Source of the DNA: Sordariomycetes sp. S80-01Y | Taxonomy: Eukaryota; Ascomycota; Sordariomycetes | Direction of reading: 5' to 3' | NCBI GenBank assembly: GCA_037042185.1 | Contig: JAXQJY010000030.1 | Coordinates: forward strand, 1,364,001-1,428,000 | Length of the DNA: 64,000 bases | Shown: positions 54,759 through 64,000 of the stretch, piece by piece | Position numbering within the stretch: the stretch's first letter is position 1 | Layout: each line of letters starts with the position of its first letter | Position numbers and translations under genes: made by a program | Notes under the pieces: generated by a model | Seen by the model: only the letters and a program-made list of their open reading frames with translations | The model's database searches: none | Told to the model about the DNA's origin: nothing

Positions 54759-55337
54759 AGTGGTCGGCTTTGGATTTCTTCTTAATGCGTTTTCTTGGGT
54801 CATTGCATCGGTGTCGAGGGATTGCTTTCTTTTGTGCTGGGCTGGGTTTTGGCTTCGTAACGGAATGAAAAGTGAAAGGCTCAGCTAGACGGGACTGTCA
54901 TGAATCAACGAACTTGAACTCCCTGAACTGCCCGCAAAGGATAGATAACCCGTGATCAATGAGACTACCCCAATCAAGATCCAGATCCGGCCCATGTTTC
55001 ACTTGTTTGAACGTAAATGAGATCGTGGAGTGTTGGCAGTACCTACTACTGAGTAAAACCTGTTTGTGGTTTGACGTCACATCATTGGTTCCTCTGCAGT
55101 TCCCCCGGGCACCCGTCCTCGACCTCGCACCTAACAATGACACGGACATTACATTCCCTCTACCCATCTGCACAATCGACAACTCGATCTGTACTCCCCG
55201 GAACACTATCCTCCAGTATAAGCCATCTTTGCAACGCTCAGTCCTCTCCGACAGCCCGGACAACACCGCAGCTTCAAACATCGCCCAGCCCCGCGATTCG
55301 CATTCCCACCGCGCGCCTCCTCCGCGCGACACCCATC
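54759..55337. other. Intergenic: RPL3 3' flank and leader of the next gene
   Basis: 579 bp. The last 200 bases form an open frame in phase with the next gene (ATG at 55137), so the boundary of that gene is uncertain. Confidence 0.45.
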
Positions 55338-55888
55338 ATGGCTTCCGACGGCGACTACATGTCCTTCCTCGACAAAGCGAATCAAGACACCGGGAACTCC
55401 TCGAACCAAGCTACCACGCAGAGCAAGAAAGCGTTCAAGACCACCGATTCGGGTAGCCAGCCCCCGAAGGAGATCAAGGACGCCTGCAAGGATGCCTTCT
55501 ACGTCTCGGATGCCGATGAGCCGTTCGAGCCCGTGAGCTTAAAGTACGATGGAGAAGATCTGCCTGATGAGAGTATGTTCCCTAAGTCTCCGCTTCGCAC
55601 GTCAATCAGGGTGGAAGGGCGAGAGGTAACTAACTAGAAGCAGTTGACTTCGCGAAGCTGATCAACCACTGGGATCCGGACAGCGCAGACGTGAAGATTG
55701 GCGATCCGACCGATTGGGACCGGAAAGGTCAATACTCGAACCTGGTGGATGCGGTACGACAAGCAAGCAAAGGTAACGATGTGAGGGTGTACACGGTTAC
55801 GAGGGATAATACCAGGGTAGAGTACTGGGTCATCTCGAATGCGGACGGGAAGCTCGTAGGAGTCAAGGCATTGGCTGTTGAGAGCTAG
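55338..55888 (+). CDS. Small conserved hypothetical protein
   Basis: Two exons, 55338-55572 and 55644-55888, give 159 residues. A disordered, Ser/Lys-rich N-terminus (MASDGDYMSFLDKANQD) leads to a compact domain: IKDACKDAFYVSDADEPFEPVSLKYDGEDLPDE, joined over the intron to IDFAKLINHWDP, then DPTDWDRKGQYSNLVDAVRQA and DVRVYTVTRDNTRVEYWVISN. I believe similar small uncharacterised proteins occur widely in Pezizomycotina, but I know no function. The mixed helix-strand pattern with a DWDRKGQY phrase suggests an independently folded domain. The frame is open upstream to an ATG at 55137, which would add 67 Arg/Ser/Thr-rich residues resembling a mitochondrial presequence. I prefer the internal ATG because the sequence becomes protein-like there. 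Confidence 0.82.
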
Positions 55889-56584
55889 ATGGATCTGAAA
55901 TGATCGCCAAACAAATGATTGCGACGAGAAACCGGTCGCCCACGATTGCAAGCCGTCCAAGAGCCAGGGATACATACCTGCTCCAAGAACGAAAGCTACA
56001 AGCGGCTGCGCTTCTGAGCCTCTTGAGAAAGGTTGGTATTGCAGAGACCAGCTCTTGGATCTAATGCCAGGATTTAGAATATTGCAAGGGTTGTTTTGGA
56101 AGCGTCCTTGGTCTTTTTTGAAGTAGAAGCTGATCTGTGCTTTCAATCAAGCGAGTTGGTGGAGGCCAGGCGGCATGACCAGGAACGACACATCACATAT
56201 GCCCAGGCCAATCGTAGCAGCTCCCGATTCAGCAAGGCCCCGAAATTCATACTATAATGTTGAGAATACCGACCATAAATCGATCCTTCGCGGCGGTTGT
56301 AAGCTTCACAAGCTCAATGATGTTGTACGTCGTGGCTGTTGGCGGGGTGCTCTGATAAGTCGTGAACCCCTGCACCGATAACGGCGGGGTACTGACTGGA
56401 CATTTTGGACTGCTGTCAATCATGTTCTGAGTAACGCCTATTGTACACACAGCAACCCAACGTAAGCTCGCACGCAGCCCTTCCTCGCCTCACTTAGCCC
56501 TCTCTTCTTGATACATAGTCATCTGGATCACGAAAAGTCTACGCGTAACTGCCCACAAACCGCCCGAGGTTCATTCCGCCCCCA
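55889..56584. promoter_or_regulatory. Intergenic: promoter of the anthranilate synthase gene
   Basis: 696 bp. I found no clear TGASTCA (Cpc1/Gcn4) site and no further gene. Confidence 0.4.
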
Positions 56585-58262
56585 ATGGCACCCAGCGTGA
56601 GCCCACGGCATCCTATTGTCCTGCCCTAGAAGCTTCCCTAACACTCCTAAAGCAGCGCGACCTCGTCCCCTCCTTGGATGTCGTCCGCGACGTCCTCTCT
56701 AAACCTTTATCGCCCTCAGGTCGCAAGCCGACTCTCGTGCCAATCTACCGACAGATCTCCTCCGACCTCATAACACCCAGCGCTGCCTACCTCAAGGTCT
56801 CCGCCGCCTCCCCCGAGTCCTACTCTTTTCTCTTCGAATCCGCTGCCACCGAGCAATTGGGACGCTACTCGTTCGTGGGCGCCAGCCCTCGCAAGATCAT
56901 CGCGACTGGGAAGGGTCACGGCGACGAGGTCGATCCCTTGGGTGGTTTGGAGAGGGAGCTTGCTCAGCAGACCGTCGCGCATGTCCCGGGACTGAAGTTG
57001 CCACCGTTGGCAGGCGGAGCTATTGGGTATGTCGGTTATGACTGCATCAAGTACTTCGAACCCAAGACTGCGAGGCCGCTGAAGGATGTGACTGGAGTGC
57101 CGGAGAGCTTGTTCATGCTCTACGACACGATCGTGGCCTTCGATCGCTTTTACGGGGTCATCAAAGTAATCTCCTACGTTCAGGTACCGGAGGACCTATC
57201 CGGTCTTCAAGAGGCGTATGGCAAGGCCAAAACCAAGATCGATGAGCTTGTCACGCTGCTGGATGCGCCGGACGTGCCGCTGCCCCAGCAGGGACCAATC
57301 GAGCTTGGGAAGGAGTATACCTCGAACATTGGTCAGAAGGGCTACGAGGCTCATGTTACGAAGCTTAAGGAGCACATTGTGAAGGGGGATATCATCCAAG
57401 CGGTGCCGTCACAGCGCTTTGCGCGACCGACTTCTTTACACCCGTTCAACATCTACCGACACCTACGGACGGTCAACCCCTCCCCCTATCTGTTCTACGT
57501 CGACTGCAAGGACTTCCAGATCGTCGGGGCCTCCCCCGAGTTGCTCGTCAAGAGCGAAGAGGGCCGCATCATTACGCACCCCATCGCCGGCACCGTGAAG
57601 CGCGGTAAAGACCCCGAAGACGACCAACGCCTCGCCGACGAACTGCGGTCCTCCCTGAAGGACCGTGCCGAACATGTCATGCTCGTCGATCTGGCCCGAA
57701 ACGACGTCAACCGCGTCGCCGACCCCATGACGGTGCGCGTCGACCGCCTCATGGTCGTTGAGAAGTTCAGCCACGTACAGCATCTCGTCTCTCAAGTCTC
57801 CGGCGTTCTGCGTCCGGGACAGACCAGGTTCGACGCCTTCAGGAGTATTTTTCCCGCCGGGACCGTGTCAGGTGCGCCCAAGGTCAAGGCCATGGAGTTG
57901 ATTGCTGAGCTGGAAGGGGAGAAGAGGGGGGTCTACGCCGGCGCAGTGGGGTATTTTGGGTATGGAGGCCTGGATGAGCAGGGAGAGGAGGTCGAAGGGG
58001 CGATGGATACGTGCATTGCGCTGAGGACGATGATGGTGAAGGACGGCACTGCCTACTTGCAAGCCGGTAAGTCGATATCCTGCGAAAGGAGAGAACAGCC
58101 CTGCTAACTTGGATAGGCGGCGGTATTGTCTTCGACTCGGACGAGTACGAGGAGTGGATGGAGACGATCAACAAGCTGGGGGCTAACATGCACTGCATTA
58201 CCTCGGCGGAGGAGCTACATTATCAACAGCAGCAGCAGCAGCAGAAAGCAGCCAAGGCATGA
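56585..58262 (+). CDS. TRP2: Anthranilate synthase component I (TrpE)
   Basis: First committed enzyme of tryptophan synthesis, converting chorismate to anthranilate with ammonia from the glutamine amidotransferase subunit. Three exons, 56585-56596, 56656-58066 and 58117-58262, give 522 residues. The first exon is four codons (MAPS). I infer it because no in-frame ATG precedes the conserved sequence otherwise, and the GTGAGC donor, CTAAC branch and CAG acceptor fit. The N-terminal feedback region has [13 protein letters not shown], the tryptophan-binding type of motif. The chorismate-binding core contains [41 protein letters not shown] and [18 protein letters not shown]. The protein ends with seven glutamines encoded by CAA and six CAG, then KAAKA. 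Confidence 0.94.
58227..58244 (+). repeat. CAG microsatellite in the TrpE C-terminus
   Basis: Six uninterrupted CAG codons after one CAA, encoding Gln7 six codons from the stop; likely length-variable between strains. Confidence 0.8.
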
Positions 58263-58635
58263 GGAGTCTTCCACTGTCATTGTTGGAAGTGTGACCAACA
58301 GGATCACAAGGGCGAAAAAGGGGCTGGCTTAAAAAGAGCGTCAATGCCATTTGCTTTTAAAAGATTTGTGTTGACCGTTTCGACCGCTATTATATGCCCT
58401 CGAAATGATGCAAACCACCAAGGAACTGCTATGCTATGCCCAATCGCCGAGAGTCGTGAGTCGTGATCGTGAAATAAGTACAAAGAACACTACCTACTGA
58501 CGACGCAGCCAACGAGGGGACATCCTTACCACCCGTCGCCAAGTGGCCATCCCGCCGCTGCTTTTCAAGTCGTGATGAATACCCGGAATGAACCTCCCAG
58601 CTTCTGTTTTCCTTGCTTCGCCTGGGCCACATGCT
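58263..58635. other. Intergenic between convergent genes
   Basis: 373 bp of shared 3' flank; no gene recognised. Confidence 0.45.
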
Positions 58636-60045
58636 CTACTGGTACTCGGGTGGAACCGGCGTGTCTCGCTTGTCCATCTGTGAGGGCACTGGCGTGTCCC
58701 TCCGTTCGTCATTCATGCTTGGGATGGGAGTATCCCTTTTTGTTTCCAGACCAGACTGTGTTGTAGCGGTAGGCGTCTTTGGGTCTAGCTCAGGCTCGCT
58801 CGGCGGCACACTGAGCCTGTCGTCCTCGGAGGTGACGCTGCTACAGTCCGCCATTTCGACATCCTCACTCTGGCTCCACGAATCCGAGCTCTCAACGCTA
58901 GGCGTCGGCAGCTCAGAATACGAGATGGTGGGGACGGGAGCGCGTGGTGTACGGGCGTCATCCTCATCCACCTTCTTCTTCCGTGCGGTCTCAGCGCGGA
59001 TGGCAGCCACCGCTCCGCCAACCTCCTCATCGTTGTCCTCTTCGTCAGCCTGTCCAATTGTCCACACCCAACGGCGCCTTTTCTCCTTCTTCTTGCGTTT
59101 GCGGATTCCGGCTGGTGAGCTTGGTGAACCGGGCCCAACAGATCCTGCCATCCTTCGTCTCGTCTCTTCGAAAGGTCCGGGTGTCTGTCCTCCGTCCTGG
59201 AGCTCATTTGGTGTGAACGCCAGTGCTGTGTCGAGCACCATCTCTGAACTGGGTACGTCCGGAGTGGTGGACTCGGGTAGTCCTGGCGTGTTTGGTGAAG
59301 CCTCTTCCGCGAGCAGGTCGATGTGCGACTTGGTGTACTTGTTGGTGATGATCTCCTGCTCGATGGGACTGTTGTAGCAGACTCTCCTTGCGGCTTTCTC
59401 GGCCAGTCGAAGGGACTGTCGCCGAGGTGAAGGAGGGGGGATGGCAGTCTTGGGTGGTAAGGGCGAGTTGCGGAGGATGCCTTGGAGAGAACGAGGCTGG
59501 CTGTAAGGGGGCAGTGCCTGGGTTGCTGTCCTGTAAGGGACAACATTGTGAGGTGATGAGTTGCGGTCGATCGGTATTGAGAGCGATGGCACCCTTGGTT
59601 GTTGCCGCTGTTGAGGCTGCGGCTGCGGCTGCCTCTCCACGTCCATCGATGAGAATGTGAAGACCTTCGACTCATTGTCGGCAGCCCCAGACAGCGGTGG
59701 TGTGGCATTCATTGAGCTTGGGAATTGGCGAATCTGCATCTGCTGCTGCGGCGACATTGGATTCGCCGATATGGGACTCTCTGGGTATCTGGCCACAAAT
59801 GGAGTTGTGACTCGGTTCTTTGGGTCCTGATACTCGACTGGGGTATTCAGACTGAAGGCTGCCAATGTGTTGATTGCCGTCAACGGCGTTGACCTCTCAA
59901 TAGCGGTGACGTATGAGTTCGAAAGCGTGTTGAAGGCCGTGGGATCCTGGGGGTTGATATGAACCCTTGGTCTAGCTGACGGCTGTGGCGATGTCTTGAT
60001 CTGGAGCGAAAGCCGAGGCTTCTTCTGATTCTGTTGGGAAGCCAT
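58636..60045 (-). CDS. Low-complexity hypothetical protein, probably nuclear
   Basis: Intronless minus-strand frame of 469 residues from the first ATG (MASQQNQKKPRLSLQIKTSP). I do not recognise a named family. A segment around residues 20-75 (ARPRVHINPQDPTAFNTLSNSYVTAIERSTPLTAIN) and another near 210-250 (LRLAEKAARRVCYNSPIEQEIITNKYTKSHIDLLAEE) look conserved and ordered; the rest is Pro/Ser/Gln-rich. A strongly basic cluster (RKRKKKEKRRRW) near residue 330 is a likely nuclear localisation signal, directly followed by VWTIGQADEEDNDEE. The last 35 residues repeat the unit RDTP[IV]P three times. No enzyme motif is present. The frame is open further upstream but without an ATG. Confidence 0.8.
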   Translation of the reverse strand: MASQQNQKKPRLSLQIKTSPQPSARPRVHINPQDPTAFNTLSNSYVTAIERSTPLTAINTLAAFSLNTPVEYQDPKNRVTTPFVARYPESPISANPMSPQQQMQIRQFPSSMNATPPLSGAADNESKVFTFSSMDVERQPQPQPQQRQQPRVPSLSIPIDRNSSPHNVVPYRTATQALPPYSQPRSLQGILRNSPLPPKTAIPPPSPRRQSLRLAEKAARRVCYNSPIEQEIITNKYTKSHIDLLAEEASPNTPGLPESTTPDVPSSEMVLDTALAFTPNELQDGGQTPGPFEETRRRMAGSVGPGSPSSPAGIRKRKKKEKRRRWVWTIGQADEEDNDEEVGGAVAAIRAETARKKKVDEDDARTPRAPVPTISYSELPTPSVESSDSWSQSEDVEMADCSSVTSEDDRLSVPPSEPELDPKTPTATTQSGLETKRDTPIPSMNDERRDTPVPSQMDKRDTPVPPEYQ

Positions 60046-62627
60046 GTTGATGTTGTAGAGACGGGATACCCTCGAGGAGCTTGCGAGACCAGGCAAGTGT
60101 TTGACTTGGTTAAGAGTCTTGGGTTGACAACTGCAACGTCTGTGGACCAGCAGACTAGGCAGTGTATGTGCTTGGCAACGCAGCTCTCCCGAGAGATTGG
60201 AACCACCAGGGCACCTGGGTTGAGTGAAAGATCGAATGGGCGACTGCAACTGCAAAAGCAGAAAGGAAAATCACCAGGACCAACAGCTGCTATTGTCGTC
60301 CGGCGCCAATGTTATAAAGAAAGGAGCGCTATCACAGTGGCCTGCGGGGTTGCTCTGGGAGGAACCACTCAGACTGGCCTCAGGTAAGCGCCATAGCGAC
60401 AGGGCCATGCAGGCATCATCACAGACTCCGAGAGCACGGTCCAGTCTAGACGCGACGGAACGGCTCAAGGTGCCAAAGATGATGGTGTTGTTGGTGAAGT
60501 TGGCTGAGATACCCCGGGCAGTGGAGGGTTTAGCGCGGCTGTGGTTGGCCCATCCCTCGTCGTGTAAGCGCCGGACGGGGGACTCTGGAGAGCGTCGCCA
60601 ATCAGACAAAGCAGCCGTGACAGGGTTGAATCACTCTTCCCCCTCCTTCTTCCTTCTTGTGCCTGCTTCTGGCGTCTAAAATTGCAGCGTTTCTTGGCTG
60701 GCTAGTCGTTTCGCCCTCGCGAGCTCCTCGAGACCGCCTCTCGTGGCATCATCGTATCCGAAGCGGGGGAGTAGCCGGGTATTCGGGCATCCACGAGGCC
60801 ACGATGGAAGTTTCCACGGGATGAGCGGTGACGGAGTCTGGAGTTTAGGGTCACCTTGTAGTGGCCCAGCCGCCAACCTGATTTCCGGACCTCCACGACA
60901 ATTCAGCCCCATCCCCCCCCCCAATGCCGCGTTGGCAGGGGCTCAGCGTCTGACATTGCGTTCCACTGTATAAGGAACCAAATTCAAACGGACTTCCAAC
61001 AGAGTATCACTCGAATACCTGTTATCCTGCTGTGACTTGGCCAAGACTCTTGTAATACACATTGTTGAAGAGTGTTGCTGTACTCGTCTTCAGTATGAGT
61101 ACAGCTTCAATACAGCTCCGTGAGTTCCACACTCCGGTGTGCCTTCTGGGCAAGATCAGGCCTCTGGCAGGAAGATTGAGTCCTTCTTGTCACCCGTGCC
61201 ATCTCGTCCAGTCTCGCAAAGATCCCTGTCAGAAGGCCGCCCGCGGGGCCACTCCACGACCAGATAACAGACCTTGGCCATTAATTGAGGACATTGGTGA
61301 GATCATTGACATCCGTCATGTTGCGTGGGCGCTTCTGTGAAACGTTTGTGCATAATTCCGGAGCTTCAGGTTGAACGGGACTCTTCAAATGCCGAGCACG
61401 TTGCCCAGAAAGTCCTAGGACCTCTGGTTTGCAAATCTAGACGCTCTATGCCTGACAGAATGAGCCACCCGTAAAAGTCAATACCAGATTCAGAGGTCTT
61501 TCTGAGCCAGGTTCCAGCCAGTTCTCTGGTGGATGTTTCCTTACGTGTTAAGCTGCAGCTTCTAACAGGAGCCATGCTAGGGTCCCTCTTGTGTCCTCAA
61601 CCTGCGGCCCAGGAAGATTCAGGTAGGAAATGCAGATTATGCACATGAGATGGGGAAGGGCTGTTGGTCAAAATTCGGCAACCTGTGAGCCTACACCATC
61701 GTATTTGCCGTCACGGTAGGGCGGAGCAGAGGTCGCGGGCGGTTGTGAACCAAGTTGGGAGAGTCTAATCGCAGAAGGTTAAGGGAAGGTCCGACTTGAA
61801 GCTCTACAAGTGACAAGACCTTCTTGAACAGCCCAAAAACAGGCGCCTAGAACTCATTCTCGACATCCCACCCTCCCGTCTACGGTCGACTGCTGCGGCT
61901 CTCGTCTTAGGTTGTCCCTCGTTGGCACGAGCGCGCTCGCGCTTGAGCCCATATCCATCAGCCCACAATCGCAGACCGCTTATTTCCAAGGGCTCCCAGC
62001 CACTCAACCCCGAGATCAAGCGCGTTTGAAATGCCAGTCGGCCGCCGCGGGAGCGAACCAAGACTCTGATGAGTGGGACTACAGTCGGTCCAGAGCAGGA
62101 GGGTGTATTTTGCGCGGCTAATTTCCCTTGGCGCGCCGTCGTTTGTGACGCGGCTAACGCGCTTGGGATATGCATATGCACGGCGTGTGCAGAAGGGGAG
62201 ATTAAAATGCTCGGTTTTGAGAGCTGGGCCACTGAAGGATCGTGCCGAAAGACCGATGCAGATGAGCGGTGGACAGAGGGATATCAGTGCATCAGAACTG
62301 GTGGATGTGTGAATAGGAAGAGAGGAGGTTGCGTCCTGTCGAGGAAATAGGGGGCAGTGGGTGAGGTCACGGGGACCATGTGTTAGTCAGCCTTTCTTGC
62401 TTCACCCCTGAGCATCAAATGTGAGACGCGCAGTCGAACAACGCCTCACCAGGCTACCACGGACGTATCTCAGGAGCACAGACCTCGTATCTGAACCTGA
62501 TTGGACTTTGAGGAGATGTTTCTGACGTCAACTATATTGCCACATAGCGCGTTCGGAGACTGCGTCTTGTCGAATAGTGTTTGCCGCTGTGAACTCACCA
62601 GCGCGACCAACACGTGCTGGTAGGAAC
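60046..62627. other. 2.6-kb divergent intergenic region: low-complexity gene / POLI
   Basis: No gene recognised on either strand. It contains a run of ten C at 60913-60922 and otherwise unique sequence. The left 200 bases are the leader of the minus-strand gene. Confidence 0.4.
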
Positions 62628-64000
62628 ATGGAAGTGCCGTTAAGAAGGGCGCCAAGACAAAACCACAATCGGGTCATTTTCCAATTTGTATATATGACCG
62701 GCCATCTTCGCAAGTCTATGCACACTAACTTCCCCTCAGGATTACGACTGCTTCTACGCTCAAGTTCATGCGTCTCTCCAACCTCACCTCGCCACCAAGC
62801 CCCTGGGCATCAAACAGAAGAACATCCTCGCAACATGCAACTATATCGCGCGATCTCGCGGTGTTCGAAAGCTCATGCTCGTTACTGACGCACGCCGCAT
62901 TTGTCCCGAGCTAGTAACAGTCGACGGAGAAGATTTAACGCCCTTTCGAGATGTGAGCAAGCGATTATTTGGGTTCTTGAAGGGCTTTAGCTGGAATAAG
63001 AAGGTTGAGCGGTTGGGGCTTGATGAAGTGTTTATGGGTATGTCGTCTCGAGACTCATTTCTAAGAAGGGGTTGGTGGAGCAGAGGTTGACTGGCGCAGA
63101 TGTGACTGACATCGTTGATTACAACGTGGAGTGTCTCAACAGACATTCTTTGCGAGACTCATTCTTCCATCTGTCAAAGAAGGATCCTGAGAAAGGGTTC
63201 TCTTGCGACCTCAAGGCAATTGCTGGGAATGTCGAGGGTCCGATCCCAGAAGACTCAGACTTTGATAACCGTTTATATGTTCGCCTTCTGCTAGGCTCAC
63301 ATCTGGCGATGTATCTGAGACAAAGGCTTGAAGAGGATTTTGGCTATACTTCCACTTGCGGTATTTCCACAAACAAGACTCTCAGTAAGCTGGTAGGCGC
63401 GAGGCATAAGCCCCAAGCGCAGACTACGCTGATGGCTCTCGAGGAGGAGGACGTCATCAGATTCATGGATAGTCACAAGTTGAGAAAAGTGCCTGGCATC
63501 GGGTCAAAGATGGGACAACTGATAGAGGCCCAAGTTACGGGGGAGGAGTCCATCAAAGGCGAGACCATTACCATCGAGGACTCGCTGAAAGTCACGGTGG
63601 AGCAGGTCAGATGCTCACCAGCCATTTCACCATGGTCAATCGAGACGCTACTCAAAAGTCTAGGGAGTGAACGAGGGATAGGATCCAAAGTATGGGCTTT
63701 ACTCCATGGCGTTGATCCGATCGAGGTTAAGGAAGCTGGCGACGTGCCTTCCCAGATCAGCATCGAGGATACATATGGGGGCCTCAAGTCGATACCTCAG
63801 ATCACAGAACAGCTTGTCAAACTCGCTTACTCCCTGATCCGGAGGATGAGGGTTGACCTGCTGGCTGTAGATGACGGTGGATCGCAGAGGTGGGTTGCTC
63901 GACCCAGGACCGTCCGTTTGTCCGTCCGCTCGTGGCACAACATGCATGGGCAAAACTACAACCGCGCCTCCCGATCTGGCTCATTCCCAAACTTTGTCTT
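62628..64000 (+). CDS. POLI: DNA polymerase iota (Y-family translesion polymerase), 5' part
   Basis: Partial gene cut by the window edge. Exons 62628-62687, 62740-63037 and 63100 to beyond 64000 give 419 visible residues. The N-terminal RVIFQF joins DYDCFYAQV (residues 21-29), the first catalytic-acid motif of Y-family polymerases, and the second is GLDEVFMDVTD with D115 and E116, split by the second intron. Further on are ATCNYIARSRGVRKLML (fingers), CGISTNKTLSKLVGARHKPQAQT (palm) and the KVPGIGSKMG helix-hairpin-helix thumb. FDYDCFYAQ together with the rest points to iota rather than eta (Rad30). The enzyme inserts bases opposite lesions. Initiation at 62628 is the first in-frame ATG in the short first exon; an earlier exon cannot be ruled out. 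The little-finger and any PIP or ubiquitin-binding regions lie outside or at the edge. Confidence 0.9.

Noticed and set aside
56585-56629. In-frame TAG shortly after the TrpE start codon, seen at first as a fourth TAG interruption
   Set aside because: A GTGAGC-CTAAC-CAG intron (56597-56655) removes it and restores the frame, so no recoding is needed.
60046-60255. Upstream extension of the low-complexity protein frame
   Set aside because: Open but without ATG; it would need TTG initiation, so the ATG at 60045 was preferred.
61804-62232. 142-codon minus-strand frame
   Set aside because: No conserved-looking content and competing frames on the other strand; treated as chance.

Overview
This window is a euchromatic stretch of a filamentous ascomycete (Pezizomycotina) nuclear genome. 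The evidence is the dense set of short GT-AG introns (about 45-90 bp, often with CTAAC/CTGAC branch points), a Zn(II)2Cys6 transcription factor, a HET-domain gene, an ADM-B type ADAM protease, and orthologues of conserved fungal housekeeping genes. The class (Sordariomycetes, Dothideomycetes or other) cannot be fixed from sequence reading alone. I see no transposon, rRNA, tRNA or CRISPR array, and no secondary-metabolite cluster.

Layout. 1-9 kb: Zn2Cys6 regulator, an unknown PY-motif protein, a Sulfotransfer_4-type membrane enzyme (minus), ATP synthase epsilon (ATP15) and the NatC subunit NAA35/MAK10. 9-20 kb: peroxisomal adenine-nucleotide carrier (minus), a 1582-residue intronless AT-hook protein, a head-to-head pair RPN6 (minus)/MGE1 (plus), and an unknown coiled-coil gene (minus) whose reading frame carries two TAG codons. 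20-27 kb: a replication block in which RFC1 (minus) and the mitochondrial ribosomal protein gene uL16m share a promoter and RFC5 follows, with G1/S-type promoter boxes near both RFC genes. 27-36 kb: long intergenic DNA, acetyl-CoA synthetase, then an ADAM metalloprotease. 36-45 kb: an unknown two-exon gene, a LisH-WD40 (TBL1/Sif2-like) corepressor subunit, and a HET-domain gene interrupted by one TAG. 45-56 kb: a TMEM115-like Golgi membrane protein, 3.7 kb without a recognisable gene, the CYC8/SSN6 corepressor, RPL3 and a small conserved unknown protein. 56-64 kb: anthranilate synthase component I, an unknown low-complexity nuclear-type protein, and the 5' part of DNA polymerase iota running off the right edge.

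Functional themes: DNA replication and damage tolerance (RFC1, RFC5, Pol iota), transcriptional corepression (CYC8, TBL1-like), proteostasis (RPN6, MGE1, NAA35), and central metabolism (acetyl-CoA synthetase, TrpE, ATP15, peroxisomal ATP carrier). These are ordinary linked eukaryotic genes, not operons. The observation most worth checking is that two otherwise intact reading frames are interrupted only by TAG (three codons in total). This would fit A-to-I mRNA editing of UAG to UGG, CpA-to-TpA (RIP-like) decay, or undetected splicing; sequence alone cannot decide between them.
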